A stretch of DNA of 64,000 bases from Streptomyces sp. NBC_00510 (GCA_036013505.1 CP107851.1:7028501-7092500), one strand, 5' to 3'. Positions 25,231-34,409 are shown, counted from the stretch's first letter. Notes: generated by a model not told the origin, from the sequence alone. A program made the numbers and translations.

Positions 25231-27405
25231 ATGGCGCGGACGGCCCGGCACGCGGCACCCGGTGCGATCACCAAGGTGGCGTCGGCCGGCCGGCAGGCCG
25301 TGCCCAGACCTCGCGTGGTCATGGCCGTGCTGGGGCTGTTCGCGCTCGTGTGCGTGATGCTGCTGGACGGTTACCTGCACTCGGAGATCGGCAACGACGG
25401 CCGCGTCCACGAGTCCGGGAGCGCGAGCCAGGTGCCCGCCTCCGTCCTCGAGGGCGGCCCCGTGCTGACCTTCGGCGCCGACGGCGAGCCCGTCAGCCAC
25501 ACCCTGCCGCCCCGGACGATCGCGCTCACCTTCGACGACGGCCCGGACCCCCGGTGGACCGCGAAGGTGCTCGCGGTGCTGCGCGAGCACGACGCGCCGG
25601 GCACCTTCTTCGTCGTCGGCCAGATGGCCGCCCGGTACCCCGCGCTCATCCGCGACATCGTCGACTCCGGCGGCGAGATCGGCGTCCACACCTTCTCCCA
25701 CGTCGACCTGGCGTACCAGGACAGGGCCAGGATCGACCGGGAACTCGCCCAGACCCAGCTGGCGCTCGCGGGCGCCGCGGGCATCACGACCTCGCTCTTC
25801 CGCGCCCCGTACTCCTCCGAGGCCGACGCGGTCGACGACACCACGTGGCCCGTCTACCGCTACCTCGGCACCAAGGGCTACATCAGCGCCTTCGTCGACA
25901 CCGACAGCGAGGACTGGCGGCGCCCCGGTGTCGCCGCCATCGTCCGCGACGCCACCCCCAGGGGCGGCAAGGGCGCCTCCGTGCTCTTCCACGACGCCGG
26001 TGGCGACCGCTCCCAGACCGTGGAGGCGCTCGGCACGTACATCGACACCATGAAGGCGAAGGGCTACACCTTCACGACGCTGACCGCGAGCCTGGGCGCC
26101 ACGACCGCCAACCACCGGGCGAGCGGCGCCGAGTTGTGGCAGGGGCGCGCCCTGATCGGGGTCGTGGCGCTGGCCGAGTTCACCATGCCCGTCCTGTTCT
26201 GGCTGCTCGTCGTGGTCGGCGTCGCCGTCCTGGCCCGCTTCGCCCTGATGCTCGTCCTCGCCCGCCGGCACGCCAGGATCCGCGGCCGCCGCCGCTTCAG
26301 CTGGGGGCCCGCGGTCACCGAACCGGTCAGCGTCATCGTGCCCGCCTACAACGAGAAGGAGTGCATCGCCAACACCGTCGGCTCGCTCGCGGCCAGCAGC
26401 CACCCGGTGGAGATCGTCGTCGTGGACGACGGCTCGACCGACGGCACCGCCGCCATCGTCGAGGCGATGGGCCTGCCCCAGGTGCGCGTCGTGCGCCAGG
26501 AGAACGCGGGCAAGCCCGCCGCGCTCAACCGCGGCCTGGAGCACGCCCGTCACGACCTCGTCGTGATGATGGACGGCGACACCGTCTTCGAGCCCGGCAC
26601 CGTGCACCGCCTCGTGCAGCCCTTCGCCGATCCACGGGTCGGCGCCGTCGCGGGCAACGCCAAGGTCGGCAACCGCGGCACGGTGATCGGGGCCTGGCAG
26701 CACATCGAGTACGTGATGGGCTTCAACCTCGACCGGCGCATGTACGACCTGCTCGGCTGCATGCCCACCGTCCCGGGCGCCGTCGGCGGCTTCCGCCGCG
26801 CCGCGCTGCTCGAGGCCGGGGGCATGAGCGGGGACACCCTCGCCGAGGACACCGACGTCACCATCGCGCTGCACCGCGCGGGCTGGCGCGTGGTGTACGC
26901 CGAGCACGCCCGCGCCTGGACCGAGGCACCGGGCAGCATCGGCCAGTTGTGGCGGCAGCGCTACCGCTGGAGCTACGGCACCATGCAGGCGCTGTGGAAG
27001 CACCGGCGCTCCCTGGTGGACCGCGGGCCCTCGGGACGCTTCGGCCGGGTCGGCATGCCGCTGGTCGTGCTCTTCCAGATCGTCACGCCCCTCTTCGCGC
27101 CGCTGATCGACCTCCTGACCGTCTACGGCGCCGTCTTCGTCGCCCCGGTCAGGTCGCTCCTCGCCTGGGCCGCGCTGATGTCCGTGCAGCTGCTGTGCGC
27201 GGCCTACGCCTTCCGCCTGGACCGCGAGCACTACCGCCACCTGCTGATGCTGCCGCTGCAGCAGATCGTCTACCGGCAGCTGATGTACCTCGTCCTGATC
27301 CACTCCTGCGTCACGGCCATGACCGGAGGCCGGCTGCGCTGGCAGAAGCTCGAGCGCACCGGCGAGGTCAACTCCCCACAGGCGTCCGCGGGAGCCGCCC
27401 GGTGA
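25231..27405 (+). CDS. Fused polysaccharide deacetylase / family 2 glycosyltransferase (MatB-like, PNAG-type)
   Basis: 724 residues. A membrane helix (about 28-46) is followed by an extracytoplasmic NodB deacetylase domain (95-290) with metal and catalytic motifs TFDDGPD (D102/D103), HTFSH (H153/H157) and RAPYSSE, then VLFHD. A second helix pair (308-345) leads to a cytoplasmic GT2 domain (364-590) with DD at 399-400, MDGD (447-450), ED (540-541) and QRYRW (576-580), the marks of a processive synthase. Further helices follow. It thus joins in one chain the work of PgaC (polymerising beta-1,6-GlcNAc) and PgaB (partial deacetylation). In Streptomyces a related MatB drives mycelial aggregation. 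Confidence 0.9.
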   Translation: MARTARHAAPGAITKVASAGRQAVPRPRVVMAVLGLFALVCVMLLDGYLHSEIGNDGRVHESGSASQVPASVLEGGPVLTFGADGEPVSHTLPPRTIALTFDDGPDPRWTAKVLAVLREHDAPGTFFVVGQMAARYPALIRDIVDSGGEIGVHTFSHVDLAYQDRARIDRELAQTQLALAGAAGITTSLFRAPYSSEADAVDDTTWPVYRYLGTKGYISAFVDTDSEDWRRPGVAAIVRDATPRGGKGASVLFHDAGGDRSQTVEALGTYIDTMKAKGYTFTTLTASLGATTANHRASGAELWQGRALIGVVALAEFTMPVLFWLLVVVGVAVLARFALMLVLARRHARIRGRRRFSWGPAVTEPVSVIVPAYNEKECIANTVGSLAASSHPVEIVVVDDGSTDGTAAIVEAMGLPQVRVVRQENAGKPAALNRGLEHARHDLVVMMDGDTVFEPGTVHRLVQPFADPRVGAVAGNAKVGNRGTVIGAWQHIEYVMGFNLDRRMYDLLGCMPTVPGAVGGFRRAALLEAGGMSGDTLAEDTDVTIALHRAGWRVVYAEHARAWTEAPGSIGQLWRQRYRWSYGTMQALWKHRRSLVDRGPSGRFGRVGMPLVVLFQIVTPLFAPLIDLLTVYGAVFVAPVRSLLAWAALMSVQLLCAAYAFRLDREHYRHLLMLPLQQIVYRQLMYLVLIHSCVTAMTGGRLRWQKLERTGEVNSPQASAGAAR

Positions 27406-28553
27406 CCGCGTCCGGCACCTCCCTGCCCCTGCCGCGGCCCGGGACCTCCGGCCGGCACGCCGCCCGCCGCGGCGCGCGGGCGGTCGCCACCGCCGCCACC
27501 ACTGCCCCGGGCGCCCGCGACCGATACCTGGACCTGCTGCGCGCCCTGGCGCTCGTCCGCGTCGTGACGTACCACACGTTCGGCTGGGCGTGGCTGAGCC
27601 TGGTCTTCCCCTCCCTCGGCGTGATGTTCGCCCTCGCGGGCTCGTTCATGGCGCGGTCGCTGGAGAAGCGGCCCGCGCTGCCGGTGGTGCGGGGGCGGCT
27701 GCGCAGGCTCCTGCCGCCGCTGTGGTGCCTCGGCGCCGTCCTGGTCCCGGCGATGCTGCTCCACGGCTGGTCGCCAGGAGAGCACCACGCGGGGCGCTGG
27801 TGGGCGCGGCTGCTGTGGTGGGTGGTGCCGCTGGCGGACCCGCCGGGCAGCGTCTGGGCCGAACAGGCCACGGGGGTCCTGTGGTATGTGCGCGCCTACC
27901 TGTGGTTCGTCCTGCTCTCGCCGCTGCTGCTGCGCGTGTTCCGGCGGTCACCCACCGCCGTGATCGTCGCCTCCCTCGCCCCGGTCGTGCTCCTGCAGAC
28001 GCTCCGGATCCCGCCGTTGGGCGGGGCCGGGAGCGCCGTCACCGATCTGGCGACATTCCTCCCCTGCTGGCTGCTCGGCTTCGCCCACCGCGACGGACTG
28101 CTGGACCGCGCGCGGGCGGGCCTGGTGCCGGTCCTGGCCGCCGTCGCCATGGCGGCCGGCGGCTGGTGGGCCTGGTCCCACCGTGCGGACGGCTCGTACG
28201 ACCTCAACGAGATCCCGTTCGCCCAGGCCCTGTGGTCGGCCGGTTTCGTCCTGCTCCTGCTGCGCTTCCGGCCGGGCGCCGGCCCGGCCGGGCGGCTCCG
28301 GCCGCTGGACCGGGCGGCGCGGATCGTCAGCGCGCGGGCCGTGACCGTCTACCTGTGGCACGAGGTCGCCCTCATGCTCAGCGTCCCCCTGATCGACCTG
28401 ATGTGGCGGGTCAGGCTCCTCGAGCTGTCGCTGCCGCTGGACAGCACCTGGTTCCAGTTCGCGGTGGCCTGGGTGCTGATCGCGGTGGCGGTTCTGCTCC
28501 TGGGCCGGGTGGAGGACCTCGCCGCGGGGCGCCGGCCCCGGCTCCTGCCCTGA
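27402..28553 (+). CDS. Acyltransferase 3 family membrane protein
   Basis: 383 residues from the GTG at 27402, which overlaps the preceding stop (GTGA). About ten hydrophobic segments; the family signature YLDLLRALALVRVVTYH (with H58) is followed by SRV-type GVMFALAGSFMARSL and an RRLLP loop; a late YLWHEVALML is typical. Acyltransferase_3 enzymes move acyl groups (often acetyl) across the membrane onto surface sugars. Coupling with the deacetylase/synthase gene suggests it O-acylates that polymer, in the manner of PgaD/IcaC-like partners; the precise role is inference. Confidence 0.88.
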   Translation: MTASGTSLPLPRPGTSGRHAARRGARAVATAATTAPGARDRYLDLLRALALVRVVTYHTFGWAWLSLVFPSLGVMFALAGSFMARSLEKRPALPVVRGRLRRLLPPLWCLGAVLVPAMLLHGWSPGEHHAGRWWARLLWWVVPLADPPGSVWAEQATGVLWYVRAYLWFVLLSPLLLRVFRRSPTAVIVASLAPVVLLQTLRIPPLGGAGSAVTDLATFLPCWLLGFAHRDGLLDRARAGLVPVLAAVAMAAGGWWAWSHRADGSYDLNEIPFAQALWSAGFVLLLLRFRPGAGPAGRLRPLDRAARIVSARAVTVYLWHEVALMLSVPLIDLMWRVRLLELSLPLDSTWFQFAVAWVLIAVAVLLLGRVEDLAAGRRPRLLP

Positions 28554-28602
28554 CCCGGGCCGGTCGGGACCGGTTGTCGGTGGGGGGTCGTACCGTTGAC
28601 CC

Positions 28603-30699
28603 ATGCGGCCCGTATCAGACATCGAACGCAGTGTGGCGCCCTTCGAGGTCGTCAGCCCCTTCCAGCCCAGCGGCGACCAGCCGACCGCCATCGACGACCT
28701 CGAGCGGCGCATCCGCGCGGGCGAGAACGACGTCGTCCTGCTCGGCGCGACGGGCACGGGGAAGTCGGCGACCACGGCGTGGATGATCGAGCGGTTGCAG
28801 CGCCCGACCCTGGTCATGGCGCCCAACAAGACCCTGGCCGCCCAGCTGGCGAACGAGTTCCGCGAGCTGCTGCCGAACAACGCGGTCGAGTACTTCGTGT
28901 CGTACTACGACTACTACCAGCCCGAGGCCTACGTCCCGCAGACGGACACCTACATCGAGAAGGACTCCTCGATCAACGAGGAGGTAGAGCGGCTGCGCCA
29001 CTCCACCACCAACTCGCTGCTGACCCGCCGCGACGTGGTCGTGGTCGCCTCGGTGTCCTGCATCTACGGCCTGGGCACCCCCCAGGAGTACATCGACCGC
29101 ATGGTGCGGCTCAAGGTCGGCCAGGAGATCGACCGGGACGCGCTGCTGCGCAAGTTCGTCGACATCCAGTACGCGCGCAACGACGTGGCGTTCACCCGCG
29201 GCACCTTCCGGGTGCGCGGCGACACCATCGAGATCTTCCCGGTCTACGAGGAGCTCGCCGTCCGCATCGAGATGTTCGGCGACGAGATCGAGGCCCTGTA
29301 CACGCTGCACCCGCTCACCGGCGAGATCATCACCGACGACCAGCAGCTGTACGTCTTCCCCGCCACCCACTACGTCGCCGGCCCCGAGCGCATGGAGCGC
29401 GCCATCGCCGGCATCGAGAAGGAGCTCGGCGAGCAGCTCGCGGTCATGGAGAAGCAGGGCAAGCTGCTGGAGGCCCAGCGGCTGCGGATGCGCACCACGT
29501 ACGACATCGAGATGATGCGGCAGATCGGCACCTGCTCCGGCATCGAGAACTACTCGCGGCACATCGACGGCCGCGAGGCGGGCTCCGCCCCCGACACCCT
29601 CATCGACTACTTCCCCGAGGACTTCCTCCTCGTCATCGACGAGTCGCACGTCACCGTGCCGCAGATCGGCGCCATGTACGAGGGCGACGCCTCCCGCAAG
29701 CGCACCCTGGTCGACCACGGCTTCCGCCTGCCCTCCGCCCTCGACAACCGCCCGCTGAAGTGGGAGGAGTTCCTGGGACGCGTCGGGCAGACCGTCTACC
29801 TGTCGGCCACCCCGGGCAAGTACGAGCTCTCCCGCGGCGACGGCGTCGTCGAGCAGATCATCCGTCCGACCGGCCTGGTCGACCCCGAGGTCATCGTCAA
29901 GCCCACCAAGGGGCAGATCGACGACCTGGTGCACGAGATCCGGCTGCGCGCCGAGCGCGACGAGCGCGTCCTGGTCACCACCCTCACCAAGAAGATGTCC
30001 GAGGACCTCACCGACTACATGCTGGAACTCGGCATCCAGGTGCGGTACCTGCACAGCGACATCGACACCCTGCGCCGGGTGGAGCTGCTGCGCGACCTGC
30101 GGGCGGGCGAGTTCGACGTCCTGGTCGGCATCAACCTGCTCCGCGAGGGCCTGGACCTGCCCGAGGTGTCGCTGGTCGCCATCCTCGACGCCGACAAGGA
30201 GGGCTTCCTACGCTCGGGCACCTCCCTGATCCAGACCATCGGCCGCGCGGCGCGCAACGTCTCCGGCCAGGTCCACATGTACGCCGACAAGATCACCCCG
30301 GCGATGGAGAAGGCCATCGAGGAGACCAACCGGCGCCGGGCCAAGCAGATCGCGTACAACGAGGAGAGGGGCATCGACCCGCAGCCGCTGCGGAAGAAGA
30401 TCGCCGGCATCCTGGACTCCTTCGCCCGCGAGGACGCCGACACCGAGGAGCTGCTGGGCTCCGGCCGCCAGCGTTCGCGCGGCAAGGCGCCGGTGCCGGG
30501 CCTGTCCGCCAAGGCGGGGGAGAAGCGGGCCGCCAAGAGCCTGCCCGCGGCCGAACTGGCGGAGCTCATCGGCGAGCTGACCGACCAGATGCACGCCGCC
30601 GCCGCGGATCTCCAGTTCGAGGTCGCGGCCCGGCTGCGCGACGAGGTGGGCGAGTTGAAGAAGGAGCTGCGGCAGATGCGGGAGGCCGGCGTGGCCTGA
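28603..30699 (+). CDS. uvrB: Excinuclease ABC subunit B
   Basis: 698 residues. Helicase motif I GATGTGKS, the beta-hairpin region (YYDYYQPEAYVPQTDTYIEKD, cited from YDYYQPEAY), DESH (motif II), the QTIGRAARN motif VI and a C-terminal UVR domain (ELTDQMHAAAADLQFEVAARLRDEV) that binds UvrC. It verifies DNA damage after UvrA loading and stays on DNA for UvrC incision. The length is normal. uvrA and uvrC are in the same window (37.4 and 40.9 kb), but each has its own setting. Confidence 0.97.
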   Translation: MRPVSDIERSVAPFEVVSPFQPSGDQPTAIDDLERRIRAGENDVVLLGATGTGKSATTAWMIERLQRPTLVMAPNKTLAAQLANEFRELLPNNAVEYFVSYYDYYQPEAYVPQTDTYIEKDSSINEEVERLRHSTTNSLLTRRDVVVVASVSCIYGLGTPQEYIDRMVRLKVGQEIDRDALLRKFVDIQYARNDVAFTRGTFRVRGDTIEIFPVYEELAVRIEMFGDEIEALYTLHPLTGEIITDDQQLYVFPATHYVAGPERMERAIAGIEKELGEQLAVMEKQGKLLEAQRLRMRTTYDIEMMRQIGTCSGIENYSRHIDGREAGSAPDTLIDYFPEDFLLVIDESHVTVPQIGAMYEGDASRKRTLVDHGFRLPSALDNRPLKWEEFLGRVGQTVYLSATPGKYELSRGDGVVEQIIRPTGLVDPEVIVKPTKGQIDDLVHEIRLRAERDERVLVTTLTKKMSEDLTDYMLELGIQVRYLHSDIDTLRRVELLRDLRAGEFDVLVGINLLREGLDLPEVSLVAILDADKEGFLRSGTSLIQTIGRAARNVSGQVHMYADKITPAMEKAIEETNRRRAKQIAYNEERGIDPQPLRKKIAGILDSFAREDADTEELLGSGRQRSRGKAPVPGLSAKAGEKRAAKSLPAAELAELIGELTDQMHAAAADLQFEVAARLRDEVGELKKELRQMREAGVA

Positions 30700-30808
30700 C
30701 CGTACCGGCTGTCGAATCTCTTGCCGAACCACGGTGCCCTACCCGTGCGTCTCCCCATAGGGTGCGGAGCAACCGCACGACGGCAAAACGGTTGAGAGGG
30801 GACAGCGC

Positions 30809-31387
30809 GTGACGGTCAACATGACCAAGGGTCAGAAGATCAGCCTGCAGAAGTCGGACGGGGGGACGCTTTCGTCGGTCCGCATGGGGCTCGGCTGGCA
30901 GGCCGCCCCGCGTCGCGGTCTCTTCGGTTCCCGCACCCGGGAGATCGACCTCGACGCCTCCGCGGTCCTGTTCGCCGACAAGCAGCCCGTGGACGTGGTG
31001 TTCTTCCGTCACCTCGTCAGCGACGACGGCTCGGTCCGGCACACCGGCGACAACCTCGTCGGCGGTGCCGGACAGGGCGGCGACGACGAGTCGATCCTGG
31101 TCGACCTGCAGCGGGTGCCGGTGCACATCGACCAGATCGTCTTCACCGTCAACTCCTTCACCGGGCAGACCTTCCAGGAGGTGCAGAACGCCTTCTGCCG
31201 CCTGGTCGACGAGACCAACGGGCAGGAACTCGCCCGCTACACCCTGACCGGGGGCGGTGGCTACACCGCGCAGATCATGGCGAAGGTGCAGCGCAGCGGT
31301 GACGGCTGGTCGATGACCGCGATCGGCTCCCCGGCCAACGGCCGCACGTTCCAGGACCTCATGCCGGCGATCCTGCCGGCGCTCTGA
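30809..31387 (+). CDS. TerD family protein
   Basis: 192 residues from a GTG at 30809 with GAGAGGGG upstream. The typical TerD core is a Ca2+-binding beta-sandwich: LSSVRMGLGWQ, then LDASAVLFADKQP, VFFRHLVSDDGSV and DDESILVDLQRVP, with the conserved acidic pairs that bind calcium. TerD proteins take part in tellurite, phage and stress responses through membrane-linked complexes. It is followed after 20 bases by a longer TerD-derived gene; a TerC transporter comes next, so this is a small Ter module. Confidence 0.93.
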   Translation: MTVNMTKGQKISLQKSDGGTLSSVRMGLGWQAAPRRGLFGSRTREIDLDASAVLFADKQPVDVVFFRHLVSDDGSVRHTGDNLVGGAGQGGDDESILVDLQRVPVHIDQIVFTVNSFTGQTFQEVQNAFCRLVDETNGQELARYTLTGGGGYTAQIMAKVQRSGDGWSMTAIGSPANGRTFQDLMPAILPAL

Positions 31388-31407
31388 CCGCACAGGGGGG
31401 CGCGGGC

Positions 31408-33165
31408 ATGACCATCGAGCTGGTCCACGGGCAGAACCATCCGCTTCCCGGCACCTCGCTGGTGGTACGGGTGTCGGCCGGCACGCCGGTGGTGGCCGGC
31501 GTCTCGCTGGGTGACGGGCAGGGGCGCGTGAGCGGCCCCGGGTCCGTCGCCCACCCCGGGGCGCCGCGGCTGCCGGGCATCCAGGTGCCCGCGGGCCTCG
31601 CCGCCGAGCAGCGCGTCACCGCCGACCTGGCGGCCGTGCCGGCGGACGTGGATCGCGTCCACGTCCTGCTGGCGCTGCCACCGGTCGCGGGGGCACCGAC
31701 CCGCTTCGGGGCCTGCCCCGCGCCCCATCTGACCGTCGCCGGCCCCGACGGGGCGCCGGTCGTGAGCTTCACCGTCACCGGGCTCGGCGCCGAGGCCGCG
31801 ATCGTCGCCCTGGAGCTCTACCGCCGCCAGGGCGCCTGGAAGGTGCGGGCGCTCGGCCAGGGGTACGGCGGCGGGCTGGCGGAGCTGCTGCGCGACCAGG
31901 GGCTGGGCCGCTCCGAGGCGGACGCCGTGGCCGCGCGCGTGGCGGACGCCGTACGCCCCGCGCCCACGGTGCCCACCGCACCCTCCCCCGCGCCGCCCCC
32001 GCCCCCCGTTCCCCCGACCCCGCCCCCCGCGGACTCCGTGCCGCACACGGTGCCCCCGGCCTCCGCCCCCGTCGCGGGTGACGCCGCGGGCTGGAGCATG
32101 GAGGAACGGCTCTACAACCAGGTCTGGGGGATGTTCGAGGACCTGGCCCGCACCATCGCGGCGTACCGCAGCGCCGTCGACTTCGCCGAGTCCCGGCTCG
32201 ACCAAGAGCTGGACACGCTCCTCGCCGACCCGCGCACCCGGGTCGGCCCCGCCGCCGAGGCCGCCCGCGACCAGGCCAGGGCCCGCCAGGCCGAGCTGGT
32301 GGACCGGGCGCGTGCCGTGCTCGACCGCGACCTGGCCCAGCTCATCGCAGAGGCCGAGGTGGTCGAGCCCGCCCTGCCGCCGCCCTACGCGGGCTGGGAG
32401 AGCCCGGCCTGGCACGGCTACCGCGCCCCCGCCGAGCCGCCGATGGCGGTCCGGCTCGGCGACCTCCACCTGCCCGAGCGCCCGGAGCTGCGCGTCCCCC
32501 TGCTGATACGGCTGCCGCTGGAGCGCGGGCTGTGGGTGGACAGCGCCCAGGACCGCCGCCGTGCCGTGGACGTGGCCGTGGCGCTCGCCGCCCGCCTGCT
32601 GGCCTCCCACCCGGCGGGGGATTGCGCCGTCCACGTCATCGACCCGGCGGGCTCCGCCGGGACGGCGCTGGCCCCGTTCACGGACTCCGGCGCGCTGCGC
32701 GAGCCGCCCGCCACCGGCGCCGCCGGGGTGGCGGCCCTGCTCGCCCGGCTCACCGAGCGGGTCGACCTGGTGCAGATGGCCCTGCGCGCCGACGTCCCCT
32801 TCGAGGTCCCCCCGGGCGTCGACCCGGCCCGCCAGGTGCTGGTCGTCAACGACTTCCCGTACGGCTTCGACGACCGGACGGTCAACCAGCTGCGCTACCT
32901 CGCCGACGAGGGCCCGCAGGTCGGCGTCCACCTGGTCCTGGTCGCCGACCGCGAGGACGCCCGCGAGTACGGTCCGCTCCTCGACCCGCTGTGGCGCTCG
33001 ATGCTGCGGCTGACCCCGCAGCCCGACGACCACCTCGCCGACCCCTGGGTGGGCCACGCCTGGACGTACGAACCGCTGCTGGCCCCGGCCGGCAGCGCGG
33101 TCCTGGCGCAGGTGCTGCGCCAGGTGGCCGCCGCGCGCCGGACCTACGACCCGGGCCGCCACTGA
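31408..33165 (+). CDS. TerD-like protein fused to an ATPase-like domain without a P-loop
   Basis: 585 residues. Residues 1-155 resemble a divergent TerD domain (LGAEAAIVALELYRRQGAWKV keeps the late TerD strand, cited as its core). A Pro-rich linker (about 190-225) and a helical segment (EERLYNQVWGMFEDLARTIAAY to ~330) follow. The C-terminal ~220 residues look like an FtsK/EccC-type ATPase core (VLVVNDFPYGFDDR as degenerate Walker B, then LVLVADRED), but the expected GKT/GKS P-loop is absent (RGLWVDSAQDRRRA at its place). It probably scaffolds rather than hydrolyses ATP. It follows the TerD gene by 20 bases. Confidence 0.8.
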   Translation: MTIELVHGQNHPLPGTSLVVRVSAGTPVVAGVSLGDGQGRVSGPGSVAHPGAPRLPGIQVPAGLAAEQRVTADLAAVPADVDRVHVLLALPPVAGAPTRFGACPAPHLTVAGPDGAPVVSFTVTGLGAEAAIVALELYRRQGAWKVRALGQGYGGGLAELLRDQGLGRSEADAVAARVADAVRPAPTVPTAPSPAPPPPPVPPTPPPADSVPHTVPPASAPVAGDAAGWSMEERLYNQVWGMFEDLARTIAAYRSAVDFAESRLDQELDTLLADPRTRVGPAAEAARDQARARQAELVDRARAVLDRDLAQLIAEAEVVEPALPPPYAGWESPAWHGYRAPAEPPMAVRLGDLHLPERPELRVPLLIRLPLERGLWVDSAQDRRRAVDVAVALAARLLASHPAGDCAVHVIDPAGSAGTALAPFTDSGALREPPATGAAGVAALLARLTERVDLVQMALRADVPFEVPPGVDPARQVLVVNDFPYGFDDRTVNQLRYLADEGPQVGVHLVLVADREDAREYGPLLDPLWRSMLRLTPQPDDHLADPWVGHAWTYEPLLAPAGSAVLAQVLRQVAAARRTYDPGRH

Positions 33166-33209
33166 CCGGCTGCCGACCAGCCCCACGAGGCCCCGGCACA
33201 CCCTCCTGA

Positions 33210-33237
33210 TTGACCATCACTTTACTCTCTTTACCTT
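33210..33237 (+). promoter_or_regulatory. Candidate promoter for the TerC riboswitch transcript
   Basis: TTGACC (33210-33215) and TACCTT (33232-33237) are 16 bases apart. A start near 33245 would place the riboswitch just inside the leader. The -10 is poor except for the TAnnnT frame. Confidence 0.5.
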
Positions 33238-33267
33238 TCCTTGGGATTTCATGTACTCTTCTTTACG

Positions 33268-33411
33268 CGGAGGGGAGTACTCCCTGCTTGCGGTGCATCC
33301 CGTCATCACGGGCCGGAACGGCCCCGGGACACCGGCCCCGGCCTGACGGCCCGGGTGGAAGAGACCTCCGGCAGCGACAACGCTGACAATTGCCAGCCCA
33401 TCTGCCGGAGG
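33268..33411 (+). promoter_or_regulatory. yybP-ykoY (Mn2+) riboswitch with ribosome-binding-site sequestor upstream of terC
   Basis: The leader holds the family landmarks: GGGGAGTA just after the P1 5' strand, a GTCATCACGGG segment and GAAGAGACC before the P1 3' strand. P1 pairs CGGAGG (33268-33273) with CCTCCG (33365-33370). The P1 3' strand is also part of CCTCCGGCAG (33365-33374), which is perfectly complementary over 10 bases to 33402-33411, the sequence that contains the GGAGG ribosome-binding site of the GTG at 33418. P1 and the sequestor therefore exclude each other, consistent with ligand-stabilised P1 freeing translation. Known members sense Mn2+ and control TerC/MntP-type exporters. 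Confidence 0.85.
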
Positions 33412-33417
33412 CATCGC

Positions 33418-34398
33418 GTGGATGTATCCCTGACTCTGTGGGTGCTGACCATCGCCGGTCTGTGCGCCCTGATCGCCGCCGACTTCTTCATCGGGCGCAA
33501 GCCCCATGAGGTGTCCGTCAAGGAAGCCGGGACCTGGACCGTCGTCTGGATCGTCCTGGCCGCCCTGTTCGGGCTCGGCCTGCTGTTCTTCGCCGGCGGG
33601 CAGCCCGCGGGCGAGTTCTTCGCCGGCTACATCACCGAGAAGTCGCTCAGCGTCGACAACCTCTTCGTCTTCGTCCTGATCATGGCGAAGTTCGCGGTGC
33701 CGTCCCAGTACCAGCAGCGCGTGCTGCTCTTCGGCGTGCTCATCGCGCTCGTCCTGCGAGCGGCCTTCATCGCCGCCGGCGCCGCCATCATCGCCAGCTT
33801 CTCCTGGGTCTTCTTCATCTTCGGCGCCTTCCTCATCTGGACCGCGTGGAAGCTGGTCCAGGAGGCCCGGGCCGAGGAGCACGACGAGGAGTTCGAGGAG
33901 AACCGGCTGCTCAAGGCCGCCGAGCGCCGCTTCGGCGTCGCGGACCGCTACCACGGCACCAAGCTCTTCATCCAGCAGAACGGCAAGCGGATCATGACCC
34001 CGATGCTGGTGGTCATGCTGGCGATCGGCACCACCGACGTCCTGTTCGCGCTGGATTCCATCCCGGCGATCTTCGGCCTGACCCAGGACCCGTACATCGT
34101 CTTCACCGCCAACGCCTTCGCCCTGATGGGCCTGCGGCAGCTGTACTTCCTCATCGGCGGTCTGCTGAAGAAGCTGGTCCACCTCTCCTACGGGCTGTCG
34201 ATCATCCTCGGCTTCATCGGCGTGAAGCTCGTGCTCCACGCCCTGCACGAGGCGGGGGTCCACGTCCCCGAGATCAGCATCCCGTTCTCCCTCGGCTTCA
34301 TCGTCGTGGTCCTCGCCGTCACCACGGTCACCAGCCTCATGGCGTCGAAGAAGCAGGCGGCCGCGGACAAGCGCGACGAGGAGCACATCGACGCCTGA
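33418..34398 (+). CDS. TerC-family membrane transporter (probable metal exporter)
   Basis: 326 residues from GTG at 33418 with GGAGG 6 bases before; the longer frame from 33241 reads through the riboswitch and is rejected. It has about nine hydrophobic segments and the TerC signature pairs: ITEKSLSVDNLFVFVLI (acidic residues in the first conserved helix) and GTTDVLFALDSIPAIFGL. These paired Asp/Glu sites are typical of Mn2+/Ca2+ handling by TerC/Alx proteins. The upstream yybP-ykoY leader strongly supports Mn2+ export or metalation of secreted proteins. It is 11 bases from the convergent symporter gene. Confidence 0.92.
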   Translation: MDVSLTLWVLTIAGLCALIAADFFIGRKPHEVSVKEAGTWTVVWIVLAALFGLGLLFFAGGQPAGEFFAGYITEKSLSVDNLFVFVLIMAKFAVPSQYQQRVLLFGVLIALVLRAAFIAAGAAIIASFSWVFFIFGAFLIWTAWKLVQEARAEEHDEEFEENRLLKAAERRFGVADRYHGTKLFIQQNGKRIMTPMLVVMLAIGTTDVLFALDSIPAIFGLTQDPYIVFTANAFALMGLRQLYFLIGGLLKKLVHLSYGLSIILGFIGVKLVLHALHEAGVHVPEISIPFSLGFIVVVLAVTTVTSLMASKKQAAADKRDEEHIDA

Positions 34399-34409
34399 CC
34401 CACGGCTCC

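Noticed and set aside
24648..27401. Very long Arg/Pro-rich frame reaching from 24648 into the acyltransferase
   Set aside because: It is the shifted frame of the deacetylase/glycosyltransferase gene; only its last part (from the GTG at 27402) is a real protein.
24625..28553. Secondary-metabolite cluster
   Set aside because: Genes are polysaccharide synthesis only, with no synthase, tailoring or resistance set.
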